The notes beneath the pieces were generated by a model, which saw only the letters and a program-made list of their open reading frames with translations, was not told the origin of the DNA and ran no database searches. From Mycobacterium sp. (lineage in GTDB: Bacteria > Actinomycetota > Actinomycetes > Mycobacteriales > Mycobacteriaceae): 38,397 nucleotides of DNA. Shown here one piece after another: positions 21,812 through 30,548 of the stretch. A program made the position numbers and the translations under genes. The stretch is from NCBI RefSeq assembly GCF_025965855.1, contig NZ_JAOPWB010000244.1:1-38397 (forward strand), written 5' to 3'. Positions within the stretch are counted from its first letter, which is position 1. Every line of letters starts with the position of its first letter.

Positions 21812-22822
21812 GTGCTCAAGCCTTTTCGCGTGGCCGCCGTGGTGGCGCTCGCCGTGGCGGCGGGCGCTGGCGTGGCCGCCGCCGAACCCGCTGGCGCGCC
21901 CGACGTGACGACGGATTCCTGCGAACAGCGCACCCTGGTGCTGTCCGCCTTCCCGGCGGAAGCCGACGCGGTTCTGTCCCACACTGCACTCGACCGCCAC
22001 CCGGTGGTGCGGGCCGACCGCCGGCGCTTTTGCCTCGGAACGATCGATGGCAAGAAGGTGATCGTGGCGATGACGGGCATCGGCCTGGTGAACGCGACCG
22101 AAACCGCCCAGACCGCCTTGGCGCGCTTCACCTGTGCGTCGTCCGTTTCCATTGGCGCAGTGGTGTTCTCGGGCGTCGCCGGGGGTGGCGCGCGCGTCAA
22201 CATCGGGGATGTGACGGTGCCGGCGCGATGGAGCATGGACCAGGGCGCGACGTTTCAGCCGGTCGATCCCGGCATGCTGGCCGCGGCTCAGGCACTGAGC
22301 GTTGACCTGGAACGCGTTAATTACCTTGGCAATCCCATCTGCCTGTGCAAGAACGCGCCCCGCGTCCGGCTGATCGACCTGAAGCGCCAGCCGGTGCTGG
22401 TGGTCGGCGGTGACGGGTCCAGCTCCGACAACAACAACGGCCGGGCATTCCCGTGCGTGCCGAACGGCGGCGACGTCTTCGGATGCCAACCCTGCAGCGC
22501 ACCGGATCGCTCACTGCTCTACACCGGCAACTTCTTTCAGGCAGCGGGGCCCTGGCTGCGAAACTCTCTGATCAGCAACCTCAATATCGCGTCGACGTCG
22601 AACCCGGCCTTCGACGCGACGGACAACGAGACGGCGGCGGCGCAGGCGGTCGCCGACGCGCATGGGGTTCCGTTTCTCGGGATCCGCGGGGTTTCGGACG
22701 GGGCCGGCGACCCGCTGCGCCTGCCGGGCTTCCCGTTCGAGTTCTTCTTCTATAAGCAGATCGCGGCGGAAAATGCCGCCCGGGTGACCGCCGCTTTCCT
22801 GCAGAGCTGGGGCGGCGCATGA
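21812..22822 (+). CDS. Exported phosphorylase/nucleosidase (PNP_UDP_1, MTA/SAH-nucleosidase-like)
   Basis: 336 aa. A Sec-type signal peptide ([19 protein letters not shown] then VAAA, cleavage after about A24) precedes a purine/uridine phosphorylase-fold domain. Landmarks: [51 protein letters not shown]273 in [11 protein letters not shown] and D296 in GVSDGAGD, matching nucleosidase active-site Glu and Asp. Several cysteines (C177, C179, C215, C225, C228) in an insert suggest disulfides outside the cytoplasm. GTG start with AGGGGGA 3 nt upstream. Resembles Rv2293c by domain and neighbourhood. Substrate outside the membrane is unknown. Confidence 0.88.
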   Translation: MLKPFRVAAVVALAVAAGAGVAAAEPAGAPDVTTDSCEQRTLVLSAFPAEADAVLSHTALDRHPVVRADRRRFCLGTIDGKKVIVAMTGIGLVNATETAQTALARFTCASSVSIGAVVFSGVAGGGARVNIGDVTVPARWSMDQGATFQPVDPGMLAAAQALSVDLERVNYLGNPICLCKNAPRVRLIDLKRQPVLVVGGDGSSSDNNNGRAFPCVPNGGDVFGCQPCSAPDRSLLYTGNFFQAAGPWLRNSLISNLNIASTSNPAFDATDNETAAAQAVADAHGVPFLGIRGVSDGAGDPLRLPGFPFEFFFYKQIAAENAARVTAAFLQSWGGA

Positions 22823-22839
22823 GTCGACCTGGCCCGGGC

Positions 22840-23691
22840 CTATTCGGGGCCCTGGCAGACGGGACGGTTCGGATCCGAACACCACTCCGACCATGACCCC
22901 GGATACAGCGCTGCTTCTCGGCCCGTCGCCGCGAGCGCGGCGACCGTGATGGCCGCGGTGACACCGGAGCCGCAATAGACACCGACGCGGCCGTCGGCAT
23001 CGATGCGGCGGTCGGACAGCAGTTGGGTGAGCGCGTAATCGCCGACAAACGTTCCGTCGCCCGCCAGTACGGCAGCGCTGGGAAGGTTTTTCGCGCCGGG
23101 GATGTGGCCGGCGACGGGGTCGAGGGGTTCGACGTCGCCCCGGAACCGTTCCGGGGCACGCGCATCGAGCAGCGTCACGTCTTCGCCGGTTTGGGCGGCC
23201 GTCAACGTGGGTCGGCCGCCGGCATACAGATCTTCGTGTGGCACAGCCACATCCCCGGCCGGCGGGTTGACCGGACCGGTCTCGAGGCTCCGTCCGGACG
23301 CGCGCCACGCGGACAGGCCGCCGTCCAGGATGCGCACGTCTTCGAGCCCCGCGGCGGTCAGCACCCACCACGCCCGCGCGGAACCGGCTCGGTTCCAGTC
23401 GTCGTACACCATGATCGAATCGTTTTGGCGGATACCCCATCGGCGCGCGGCCGCCTCCAGGCTGCGCCCGGACGGCAGCGGGTGGCGGCCGCGGCCGGCG
23501 ATGCCATGGTCGCTCAGTTCGTCCTCGAGCGACACATACACCGCGCCGGGGAGGTGCCCCTTCAGGTAGGCCGCCCGGCCATCGGGTTCGTCGAGGCGCC
23601 AACGCACGTCGAGCAGCGCCAGCGCGTCACCGGCCTCGATCAGGGCGGCCAGCTCGGTGGCCGTGACCAGCACCCGGTCCCGCGTTTCCAT
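22840..23691 (-). CDS. sseB: Thiosulfate/3-mercaptopyruvate sulfurtransferase, two rhodanese domains
   Basis: 283 aa with two rhodanese domains. The N-terminal, inactive domain ends in VYDDW where Cys would be (D98). The C-terminal, active domain carries the persulfide cysteine C240 in VYCGSGVTAA. The start at ATG 23691 (METRDRVLVTATELAAL) has an ideal AAGGAGG 7 nt upstream; the upstream in-frame extension is not family-like. The loop CGSGVT is of the CGSGVTA type seen in SseA/SseB. Symbol from length (Rv2291 SseB is about 284 aa) and neighbours. Converges on the nucleosidase gene with a 17-bp gap. Confidence 0.9.
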   Translation of the reverse strand: METRDRVLVTATELAALIEAGDALALLDVRWRLDEPDGRAAYLKGHLPGAVYVSLEDELSDHGIAGRGRHPLPSGRSLEAAARRWGIRQNDSIMVYDDWNRAGSARAWWVLTAAGLEDVRILDGGLSAWRASGRSLETGPVNPPAGDVAVPHEDLYAGGRPTLTAAQTGEDVTLLDARAPERFRGDVEPLDPVAGHIPGAKNLPSAAVLAGDGTFVGDYALTQLLSDRRIDADGRVGVYCGSGVTAAITVAALAATGREAALYPGSWSEWCSDPNRPVCQGPE

Positions 23692-23902
23692 CGATGCACC
23701 TCCTTGCGTTTCCAGTGAGCCTAGCCGCGCGGCGCGAAGTAAACGTGATCGGAACTGCAGATGAACTCTTGTGGTCTGCGGCGAGGTCAGCCGCCCGTTC
23801 GGAATTAAACTCAACCAGAACTAAAACTGAACGGCGGATTGAAGTTTGGCTTTCGGCGGGCCGTCCTGCGGGAAGACTATTGACCACGGAACCGCTCGCA
23901 CG

Positions 23903-23935
23903 CGAGGATTAATTACATTGGGTGTCGAATCCTCG
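23903..23935 (+). promoter_or_regulatory. Promoter with flanking dyad upstream of the DUF732 gene
   Basis: TACATT (23914-23919) fits TANNNT and lies between perfect 8-bp inverted repeats CGAGGATT (23903-23910) and AATCCTCG (23928-23935). A regulator bound to the arms would cover the -10 box and the predicted start near 23926. The rest of the 287-bp gap between the sulfurtransferase and DUF732 genes shows no gene. Confidence 0.35.
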
Positions 23936-23978
23936 TGTCGATCCGAGGTTGATGTGAAGCTTGGAAAGTGATGGGGAA

Positions 23979-24308
23979 ATGAAGAAGAAGATTTCCGCGT
24001 TCGCGTTTGGCGCGTTGCTGGCCGTCCTGTGGGTGCCGGCAGCGGTCGCGCACGCCGACCAGACCGACCAGGACTTCGCGGAGTACCTTTCGTCACACGG
24101 CATCAGCTTCGGTACGCCGGCCCAGGCCGTGAGCATGGCGCGCACAATGTGCCAGGACCTCGAGGCGGGCTACTCCCAGAAGGACGAGGTGGACCAGCTG
24201 ACGGGGTCGCACAAGCTGACCCAGGCGCAAGCCGAGACATTCATCGGCGCGGCCACCGCGGATTACTGCCCGGGCAAACACAGCCCGACCAAGCCCAGCG
24301 GCGGATAA
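23979..24308 (+). CDS. DUF732-family exported small protein
   Basis: 109 aa. Signal peptide MKKKISAFAFGALLAVLWVP then AAVAHA, cleavage before DQ at about 27/28. The mature domain is small and helical: QDFAEYLSSHGISFGTPAQA, with cysteines C58 (MCQDLEAGYS) and C97 (DYCPG) that form the family disulfide, and a hydrophilic Pro/Ser tail. DUF732 proteins are abundant, mycobacteria-specific secreted proteins of unknown role. GGGGAA lies immediately before the ATG at 23979; an earlier in-frame TTG (23961) is less likely. Confidence 0.88.
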   Translation: MKKKISAFAFGALLAVLWVPAAVAHADQTDQDFAEYLSSHGISFGTPAQAVSMARTMCQDLEAGYSQKDEVDQLTGSHKLTQAQAETFIGAATADYCPGKHSPTKPSGG

Positions 24309-24382
24309 CCGCTTTCCTTCCTTCACGCGCGGCGTGTGAGCTGCGGTTTATTCTCCGCGCGCTCCGGTAATACGAATATGCG

Positions 24383-25513
24383 TTAGACCTGAGCGGTTTC
24401 TTGAGTGCCGCCGGTCCCCAGCGACGCCAGCATGCCCGCCGCGGCCCGTTCCCAGGTAAAGCTCTCCGCGCGGCGCCTGGCGGAGCTGCGGCGGTGGTGT
24501 TCCGGCCGCCCGACGATGGCGCCGACCGCCCACGCGATCGCGAATGGGTCGTTGTCGGCCAGGGCGCCGCTGTCCGGGGTGATGATCTCGGTCAGTGCGG
24601 AGGTGCGCGACACGACGGCCGGTGTCCCGCACGCCAGTGATTCCAGCGCGGCCAGGCCGAACGTCTCATGTGGCCCCGGTGCCAGCGTCACGTCGGCCGT
24701 GGCCAGCAGCCCCGCGACGGTGTGCCGGTTATTGATGAAGCCGGTGAAGTCGATCGGCAGCCGGGAGGCCTGCCGTTCCAGCCTGGTCCGCATCGGGCCC
24801 TCGCCCACGACGACCAGCCGGGCGTCGACGCCGGCATGGCACAGCGCGCCCAGGGCGTCGATGCTGCGGTCGACGCGCTTTTCCACCGACAGCCGGCCGC
24901 AGTGGACCAGCAGGATCTGTTGCGGTGTGGCCCAGCGCCGCCGCACCAGGTAAGAGTGCCGGCGCGGGTGAAACGTCTGCAAATCCACACCCAGTGGCAC
25001 GGTGACGGTGTTGGTCGCGCCGATCCGGTCGAATTCCTCGCGCGCGAACGCCGTGGTGCACACCACGGTGTCATAGTTGGCGGCCGTGCGCCGATTGGCG
25101 AAGTCCGCGAACTTTTCCGCGCTGCGCCGCGGAAGTATTTGTCCCACAAGGCGATCCAGGCGCTCATGGGATATCATCACCGTCTTGGATCCGTAATCGC
25201 GGCCCCACGGCCCCAACGACCTCAGGGTGAGCCGGTCGGAGACCTCCAGCGCGTCGGGTTTCAGCGCTGCCAACAGCGCTTTGACGGGTCCCGGCATCAC
25301 CGCGCGATAGCCCCCGGTGAAAGGAATCAACCGAGCGGGCATCGTTATTCGCACCACGCCGGTGGGCAGCTCCGTGCGTTCGGGGCTGCGGCCGGGGACG
25401 ATCAAGAACACCTCGTGCCCGATGGCGCAGTATTCGGCGCCCAACCTGTCCACCGCGGTGCGAAGGCCGCCGGAGCGAGGGCCATAAAAGTTGGCGACCT
25501 GTACAACGCGCAT
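24383..25513 (-). CDS. pimC: GT4 alpha-mannosyltransferase, PimC-like
   Basis: 376-aa GT-B fold glycosyltransferase family 4. N-terminal MRVVQVANFYGPRSGGLRTA gives the glycine-rich acceptor loop. The C-lobe has LVHCGRLSVEKRVDRSIDAL, VVGEGPMR and the donor-binding PHETFGLAALESLACGTPAV with the E-x7-E motif. The sequence strongly recalls PimC, described as adding the third mannose of phosphatidylinositol mannosides in strains carrying the RvD2 region, and absent from H37Rv. Members use GDP-mannose at the cytoplasmic membrane face. Monocistronic; followed by budA after a 173-bp gap with a hairpin. Confidence 0.78.
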   Translation of the reverse strand: MRVVQVANFYGPRSGGLRTAVDRLGAEYCAIGHEVFLIVPGRSPERTELPTGVVRITMPARLIPFTGGYRAVMPGPVKALLAALKPDALEVSDRLTLRSLGPWGRDYGSKTVMISHERLDRLVGQILPRRSAEKFADFANRRTAANYDTVVCTTAFAREEFDRIGATNTVTVPLGVDLQTFHPRRHSYLVRRRWATPQQILLVHCGRLSVEKRVDRSIDALGALCHAGVDARLVVVGEGPMRTRLERQASRLPIDFTGFINNRHTVAGLLATADVTLAPGPHETFGLAALESLACGTPAVVSRTSALTEIITPDSGALADNDPFAIAWAVGAIVGRPEHHRRSSARRRAESFTWERAAAGMLASLGTGGTQETAQV

Positions 25514-25613
25514 AACGTGAGGACACGCGGCGCGCGTGTGCAGTCATCGATGTGGAACCGACACGTGCCTGAACAGTCCGTGAATTCCGCTGGTCGGCCC
25601 GGCGGATCGGGGT

Positions 25614-25675
25614 GCCGAGCGTCGACTTGATGGCGCAATCTCCCCGAGAAACGCGGCAACAATTCGACGCTCGGC
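25614..25675 (-). terminator. 12-bp perfect inverted repeat 3' of budA
   Basis: GCCGAGCGTCGA (25614-25625) and TCGACGCTCGGC (25664-25675) with a 38-nt loop, beginning 11 bp beyond the budA stop. GC-rich stem and no T-run, as common for mycobacterial 3' structures. Could end the tetR-monooxygenase-alsS-budA message. Confidence 0.4.
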
Positions 25676-25686
25676 GCAACGGAAGG

Positions 25687-26505
25687 TCAGTCGCCTTTGG
25701 GCCCTTCGGCTTTGCCGATTCGCTCGGCGAGGTCGTCGCCGGACAACTGCGCACCGAGGAACGCACCGGAAGTGGGCAGGCTCAGATGCAACTGCGATGC
25801 GCCGCTGACCTCAGCCTTTCCGTGCTCGAGGGTGAAGTCGAGGATATGGCCGCCACCGGTGCGCTCACTGTTGAGGAAGTGCAGGTGGTATCCGGCGACG
25901 GAGATGCCTTGTTCGAAGTCGGGGGTCCGAAAACCGACCACTGTACCGGAGACATCGGTGAACACGGCTTCGGCCTGATCTTCGGTGGCTTGCGTCAACG
26001 GCGGATAGGGCGGTTTCTGCGCCATCACCGTGCGGGTGTGCAGTTCTGCGAAGTGCCCGGTGATCCGGATCGCGTAAATAAGGTTGGCGCTTTGGATTTG
26101 GCGGTCGATGGCGCCGGTCACCTCGGCCCGGCCGGCGCGCGTGTGGATCGGGATCTCGAAGTCGCTGTGGAAGCGGGTGATCGCCGCGAACGGCGTGCGA
26201 TCGGTCGGCGCCGCCCGGCTGGCGGTCCCGTCCGCGCGCAACCGGTAGCAGATGCCGTCGAGGACGACCATCTCGCCATCCAGGTGATTGAAGGTGCCCA
26301 GGCCGAAGTCGCCGTGACGCAGGATGTCGGCGACGGTGGCGTCGCCGTCGTAGACCCCGTCGAGCAGTGCACTGATCGTGGAGAACTGATACACCTCGTC
26401 GTCATGGGCGGTGGTGGCCTGCTTCTGCTGGAGAAGAGTTGCGGCCCAACGGCGGAAGCGCTCGTGCGGGCCAGTCACGTTGGTCATGGGTTCTCCCCGG
26501 CTCAT
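25687..26505 (-). CDS. budA: Alpha-acetolactate decarboxylase
   Basis: 272 aa; converts 2-acetolactate to acetoin. Fold landmarks: YQFSTISALLDGVYDG, LRHGDFGLGTFNHLDGEMVV, and the zinc ligands H207 and H209 (GYHLHFL) plus H220 (GGHILDF). Length slightly above the usual 235-260 because of the N-terminus. ATG 26505 overlaps the alsS stop (ATGA). A second ATG at 26487 has GGGGAG 5 nt upstream and may be the main start. The overlap with acetolactate synthase makes the acetoin pathway assignment firm. Confidence 0.95.
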   Translation of the reverse strand: MSRGEPMTNVTGPHERFRRWAATLLQQKQATTAHDDEVYQFSTISALLDGVYDGDATVADILRHGDFGLGTFNHLDGEMVVLDGICYRLRADGTASRAAPTDRTPFAAITRFHSDFEIPIHTRAGRAEVTGAIDRQIQSANLIYAIRITGHFAELHTRTVMAQKPPYPPLTQATEDQAEAVFTDVSGTVVGFRTPDFEQGISVAGYHLHFLNSERTGGGHILDFTLEHGKAEVSGASQLHLSLPTSGAFLGAQLSGDDLAERIGKAEGPKGD

Positions 26506-28175
26506 TCGAAGGGGTCGTCGTGCAGGTGTTCGGCGAGGTCGGTGTTTCGGCTGTAGTCCACCGGCACATCAATCAGGGACGGTCCCTCCTCGGCCAGCGC
26601 TTGGCGCAGCGTGGCACTGAATTCGTCCAAGGTCTTCACCCCGTGACCGCGGGCACCGAAAGCCGCTGCGTAGGAGACGATGTCGTAGTCGCCCAGTTGC
26701 ACGCCGGATCTGCGTTGGTATTTGAGGGCTTCCTGGAAGCCGACCATGTCGTAGCTGTTGTCGCGGAAGATGATGTGGGTGAACTTGAGCCCGAGGCGAG
26801 TCGCCGTCTCGAGTTCTTGGGCGGAGAACAGGAATCCGCCGTCCCCGGAGACGGACACGATCGGGGTCCCGGGTCGCACAAGGCAAGCGGCCATGGCCCA
26901 CGGCAGGGCCACGCCCAACGTTTGCTGGCCGTTGGAGAACAGCAGCCGTCTGGGCTCGTACACGCGGAAGTGGCGTGCCATGTAAATGTAGACCGAACCG
27001 ATGTCGCAGGTGATGGTGGCGGTGTCGTCGAGTTCGTCGCGCAGGCGCAGCACGACGGTGACCGGGTTGAGTCCGGGGCCCTCGGGTGTTTCGTTGCGCG
27101 CGGCGGTATCGATGTCGGCCAACGCTTTTCGTTGCATGGCGATCTGCGACTGGTACTCGTTGCTGAGCCTGAGCCCGGAGAGATTGTCGGTCAGGGCCGC
27201 CAGGGTCGCCGCGACATTCCCGCGCAGTTCCAGGGTCGGCTGATAGTGGTTGTCGATCTCGGCGGGAACCGAGTCGATGTGCACGATGGTGCGCTCGACA
27301 TTGTTGTTCCACAGCACCGGGTCGTATTCGACGGCGTCGTAGCCGATGGTGATCAGGACGTCGGCGTGGTCGAGGACGACGTCGCCGGGCTGGTTGCGGA
27401 AGAGGCCCACCCGGCCCACGAAGCAGTCCTCCAATGCGCGGGACACGACCCCGGCGGCCTGAAAGGTCTCCACGACGGGCAGCCCGGTCGTGGCGATCAG
27501 GGCGCGTAGCTCCCGGCAGCTGTCCGGCTCGGCGCCGCGGGTACCGACCAGGAGCGCCGGCCGTCGTGCGGCGCGGATCAGCTCGCTTGCCTTGGTGATG
27601 GCCGCGGTTGGGGCCGCCGCCAGGGGTGGGATCGGGAGTCGGGCGGTGATGCCGGCCGTCGTGGGAGCGGCCAAGACGTCGGCGGGCAACACGACGGCGG
27701 CCGCGCCGCGCGGCTCGCTGAGGGCGGCGCGGAACGCGGCGATGGTGGCCTCGGCGGCGTTGTCGGGGTCGTTGACCTCGCCGGTGAACTTGGTGACGGT
27801 CCGGAGCATCGCCGCGGCATCCATCGACTGATGGGTGCGCTTGAGGCGGTCCTCGCGGTTTACGGCGCCACACAGTGCGACCACCGGATCCTGTTCGGTG
27901 TTCGCAGTGAGCAGGCCGGTGGCCAGGTTGGTGGTGCCTGGACCGGACGTCACCAGCACCACACCCGGGGTGCCGGTAAGGCGACCGATCGCCCCGGCCA
28001 TGAACGCCGCGTTTTGTTCGTGGCGGCACACCACCACCTGGGGGCCGCCGTCGACCAAGGCGTCGTAGACGGCGTCAATCTTGGCGCCGGGCACGCCGAA
28101 GATGTACTCGACGCCCTGCGCCGAGAGCACGTCGACAATCTTCTGCGCGCTGCGCACCGGATCACCGGGAGCCAT
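26502..28175 (-). CDS. alsS: Catabolic acetolactate synthase
   Basis: 557-aa ThDP enzyme condensing two pyruvates to 2-acetolactate. The N-terminal PYR domain has the catalytic E53 in CRHEQNAAFMAGAIGRLTG. The ThDP motif runs at 445-473, from GDGGFLFS to IIFRDN. No regulatory-subunit gene nearby, and the paired acetolactate decarboxylase points to the catabolic, FAD-independent type rather than anabolic IlvB/IlvG. Lies 26 bp downstream of the FAD monooxygenase gene, so probably co-transcribed with it. Confidence 0.94.
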   Translation of the reverse strand: MAPGDPVRSAQKIVDVLSAQGVEYIFGVPGAKIDAVYDALVDGGPQVVVCRHEQNAAFMAGAIGRLTGTPGVVLVTSGPGTTNLATGLLTANTEQDPVVALCGAVNREDRLKRTHQSMDAAAMLRTVTKFTGEVNDPDNAAEATIAAFRAALSEPRGAAAVVLPADVLAAPTTAGITARLPIPPLAAAPTAAITKASELIRAARRPALLVGTRGAEPDSCRELRALIATTGLPVVETFQAAGVVSRALEDCFVGRVGLFRNQPGDVVLDHADVLITIGYDAVEYDPVLWNNNVERTIVHIDSVPAEIDNHYQPTLELRGNVAATLAALTDNLSGLRLSNEYQSQIAMQRKALADIDTAARNETPEGPGLNPVTVVLRLRDELDDTATITCDIGSVYIYMARHFRVYEPRRLLFSNGQQTLGVALPWAMAACLVRPGTPIVSVSGDGGFLFSAQELETATRLGLKFTHIIFRDNSYDMVGFQEALKYQRRSGVQLGDYDIVSYAAAFGARGHGVKTLDEFSATLRQALAEEGPSLIDVPVDYSRNTDLAEHLHDDPFE

Positions 28176-28201
28176 GCAGCCCAGTCTGGTCGCTGGCGCC
28201 G

Positions 28202-29725
28202 CTATGCGCTCGACTCGGGCCCGAACCAGCGCCGCAGCGCGGTCCGCAGGCCCGCTTCCTCGTCAGACCCGAACGCGTCCGCCGCCCAGGCGACGTATCC
28301 GTCGGGCCGGATCAGCAGCGCCGCGGCGGGCCGGTCGGCGACGGTCGCGCTGACGACGTCGACCCGATCGAGCCACCCGCGCGCCGCGTCCCCGACGCCG
28401 CCGCCGAGGTCGAGCAGGACCGGCCGGGCGTCGTGGAGTAGCTCGGTGACCCGCCGGCCGTCGTCGAGGGTCAGCTCGGGCACCGGCCAGCCCGACAGCG
28501 GCTGGTCGTCGCCCACGTCGTACCGCACGTCGTTGCCGGCCAGCAGCCTCGCCATGTGCCTGGCGGTGTCGGGAATGCTGAAGAGCTCACCCAAAAGCGT
28601 TCGCAGCGCGGCGACTTCGGGTCCCGGCGCCATGAGCGCGGTCTGGGCCAGCGAGTGCATCATCACGCGCTCGCCCACGGGGTGGCGCTCGGACTCGTAG
28701 GTGTCGAGCAATCCGGCCGGCGCCCACCCGTTGAGGTGGGCCGCGAGCTTCCAACCGAGATTCAGGGTGTCCTGCAGTCCGAGGTTCAGGCCGGGCCCGC
28801 CCATGGCGCTGTGGACGTGGGCGGCGTCGCCGAGCAGCAGGACCCGCCCGTCGCGGTAATGCTCCGCGTTGCGGGTGTTCTGCCCATTGATCCGGCGAAG
28901 GGCATGGGGCCCGGTGCCTTTCGGCTCCTCGAACGGGAGATCGACGCCGAGCACGCGGCGCGCGCTCTCGCGCAGTTCGTCGAGGCTCATGGGTTTGTCC
29001 TCGACCGGCGGCGCGAACTCGATGGTGCCGAACATCGAACGGCCGGGTTCGAACTCGGCGTAAATGACTCCGCCGCGATCCAACCGGGTGTGGCCGAACG
29101 CGATCCGGCCGAATCCGGGGACGTCGATGCCGCCGTCGGCGCGGCGGAGCCCGTCGGGGATGTGCACGTGGGCGAGCCGGGCGACGGTCTGCGACGTGTG
29201 GCCGGCGAAGTCGATGCCCACCGTCTTGCGGACCAGGCTGTGCCCGCCGTCGGCGCCCACCAGATGCCCGGCGGCGATGCGGTACTCGCGCTCCGGTGAG
29301 GATACCGTCAGCTCAACGGATTTCGCCTCTTGTCGTAGGTCGACGAGTTCGTGTCCCCAGCGTAGGTCCACGCCGAGGTCGCGCGCCCGTTTCTCCAGCA
29401 GCCGCACCAACCGGGGCTGTTGCATGGGCAGCGCGTACATCGGATTGTCCGGTACACCCAGGAAGTTCAGCGTCATGGCCGCGAATATCCATCCATAGGT
29501 GGGATGGGGTGGATCGTCGTCGCCGGTGAACGCCTGGTACAGGCCGCGCATGTCGAGCATCCGAACCACCTGCCCGACAAGGCCGTTGGCCTTCGGTTCG
29601 GGGCTCGGCCCGGGCAGGGCGTCGAGCACCACGGGCCTGATGCCCGCCAGCGCCAGCTCACAGGCCAGCATCAGCCCGTTGGGGCCGGCGCCCGCGATGA
29701 CGATATCGGCGGGTTGGTCAGCCAT
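28202..29725 (-). CDS. FAD-dependent aromatic monooxygenase (PheA/TfdB type)
   Basis: 507-aa class A flavoprotein hydroxylase. FAD site GAGPNG (12-17), NADPH/FAD DG motif GADGGHSLVRK (157-167), GD motif LLLGDAAHVHSAMGGPGLN (296-314), and a C-terminal thioredoxin-like domain (about 400-507) as in phenol hydroxylase-like and polyketide-tailoring monooxygenases. The catalytic thiol pair is absent from that domain, as usual. ATG 29725 overlaps the TetR stop region by 8 nt. Likely inducer-linked: the adjacent repressor probably senses its substrate (inference). Rifampicin-type or phenolic substrates are possible. Confidence 0.92.
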   Translation of the reverse strand: MADQPADIVIAGAGPNGLMLACELALAGIRPVVLDALPGPSPEPKANGLVGQVVRMLDMRGLYQAFTGDDDPPHPTYGWIFAAMTLNFLGVPDNPMYALPMQQPRLVRLLEKRARDLGVDLRWGHELVDLRQEAKSVELTVSSPEREYRIAAGHLVGADGGHSLVRKTVGIDFAGHTSQTVARLAHVHIPDGLRRADGGIDVPGFGRIAFGHTRLDRGGVIYAEFEPGRSMFGTIEFAPPVEDKPMSLDELRESARRVLGVDLPFEEPKGTGPHALRRINGQNTRNAEHYRDGRVLLLGDAAHVHSAMGGPGLNLGLQDTLNLGWKLAAHLNGWAPAGLLDTYESERHPVGERVMMHSLAQTALMAPGPEVAALRTLLGELFSIPDTARHMARLLAGNDVRYDVGDDQPLSGWPVPELTLDDGRRVTELLHDARPVLLDLGGGVGDAARGWLDRVDVVSATVADRPAAALLIRPDGYVAWAADAFGSDEEAGLRTALRRWFGPESSA

Positions 29726-30365
29726 GGTGGGCCTCCTTGTGTTTGGTGGGCTCGGGCAGGCCCGCGCTGACGGCGGCGAAGCCGTCGCGGATCAAGTCGG
29801 TGATGGCCACCGGCGGATCCGCCCGCACGTAGGCCTCTGCCGCCGCGTCGCCGACGGCGCGCACGACGGCCACCACCAGCCTCGGATACATGTCGCGGTG
29901 TGGGTCGGTGCCGGTGCGCTCGGCGATCACCTCGAGCCACTCGTCAAATAGGTCCTGCGGCAACGCGTTACGTACCTGTGGGTTCATCAGCAGCTTTCGA
30001 ACTTCGACAAGTTCCCGGCGGCTCGGTACCCGGTTCTCCTCGCCGTAGACGTCGCCGAAATCGGCCTCGATGGCTTCGAGCACGACGTGCGAGATCGATG
30101 TCCACAGCGGTTCGGCGGCGGGACGTTGCCGCAGAGCGGCGACGCCGCGGCGCATGCGTTCGGTTTGCCGGTAGGCGAGTGCTTCGTATTTGCCGGTGAA
30201 GTAGTTGTTGAACGTGCGCAGCGACACCCCGGCCAGGCCGGCGATCTCGTCGCGCGTCACGTTTTCCAGCCCGCGTTCGAACGCCAGATTCAGCGCGGCG
30301 TCGCTGAGCGCGCGCCGGGTGTCGGCCTTCTTGCGCTCGCGCAGTCCGGGGGATGGGGCGGTCAT
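29718..30365 (-). CDS. TetR-family regulator of the monooxygenase-acetoin operon
   Basis: 215 aa. HTH at about 12-60: RKKADTRRALSDAALNLAFE, DEIAGLAGVSLRTFNNYFTG. The C-terminal all-helical domain (PSRRELVEVRKLLMNPQVRN) resembles the MftR/actinomycete TetR group. The start is ATG 30365, 7 nt after a TANNNT -10 box with no ribosome site, so probably leaderless. It overlaps the monooxygenase gene and sits directly beside a 12-bp dyad over its own -35, so autorepression and control of the downstream genes are likely. Confidence 0.9.
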   Translation of the reverse strand: MTAPSPGLRERKKADTRRALSDAALNLAFERGLENVTRDEIAGLAGVSLRTFNNYFTGKYEALAYRQTERMRRGVAALRQRPAAEPLWTSISHVVLEAIEADFGDVYGEENRVPSRRELVEVRKLLMNPQVRNALPQDLFDEWLEVIAERTGTDPHRDMYPRLVVAVVRAVGDAAAEAYVRADPPVAITDLIRDGFAAVSAGLPEPTKHKEAHHG

Positions 30366-30372
30366 GGAGACC

Positions 30373-30408
30373 AACGTACGCGAAAGATGCACGGCGGGCA
30401 ATATTGCC
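30373..30408 (-). promoter_or_regulatory. tetR-monooxygenase-alsS-budA promoter with overlapping operator
   Basis: Minus strand: -35 TTGCCC (30401-30396), 17-bp spacer, -10 TACGTT (30378-30373), then 7 nt to the ATG at 30365, giving a leaderless message. The perfect 12-bp palindrome GGCAATATTGCC (30397-30408) covers the -35. A further half-site GGGCAAT occurs at 30413-30419. Typical layout for TetR autorepression. Confidence 0.6.
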
Positions 30409-30444
30409 TGATGGGCAATTTGTTGGGCATGTCGGGGTCCGCGC

Positions 30445-30476
30445 GGGCTTTGAGTGTGCTCAGGGCTTTGAGTGTG
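30445..30476. repeat. Two direct copies of GGGCTTTGAGTGTG
   Basis: Identical 14-mers at 30445-30458 and 30463-30476, 18 bp apart (start to start), in the 183-bp gap between tetR and the AAA ATPase gene. Upstream of tetR on the minus strand they read CACACTCAAAGCCC. Could bind an activator or be slippage debris. Confidence 0.6.
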
Positions 30477-30548
30477 AGGCTGGGGCGGCGACACGCCGAG
30501 CGTCGTCACCCACGACGCACGCTCAAGGGCGGTGGTGCGGCGTGGCGT

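Noticed and set aside
22511..23602. A 363-codon minus-strand frame over the sulfurtransferase and nucleosidase ends
   Set aside because: Arg/Pro-rich shadow in the wrong frame of the rhodanese gene.
30480..30535. Hairpin-like GAGCGTCGT / GACGCACGCTC near the AAA ATPase 3' end
   Set aside because: Imperfect pairing and no T-run; not strong enough to list as terminator.
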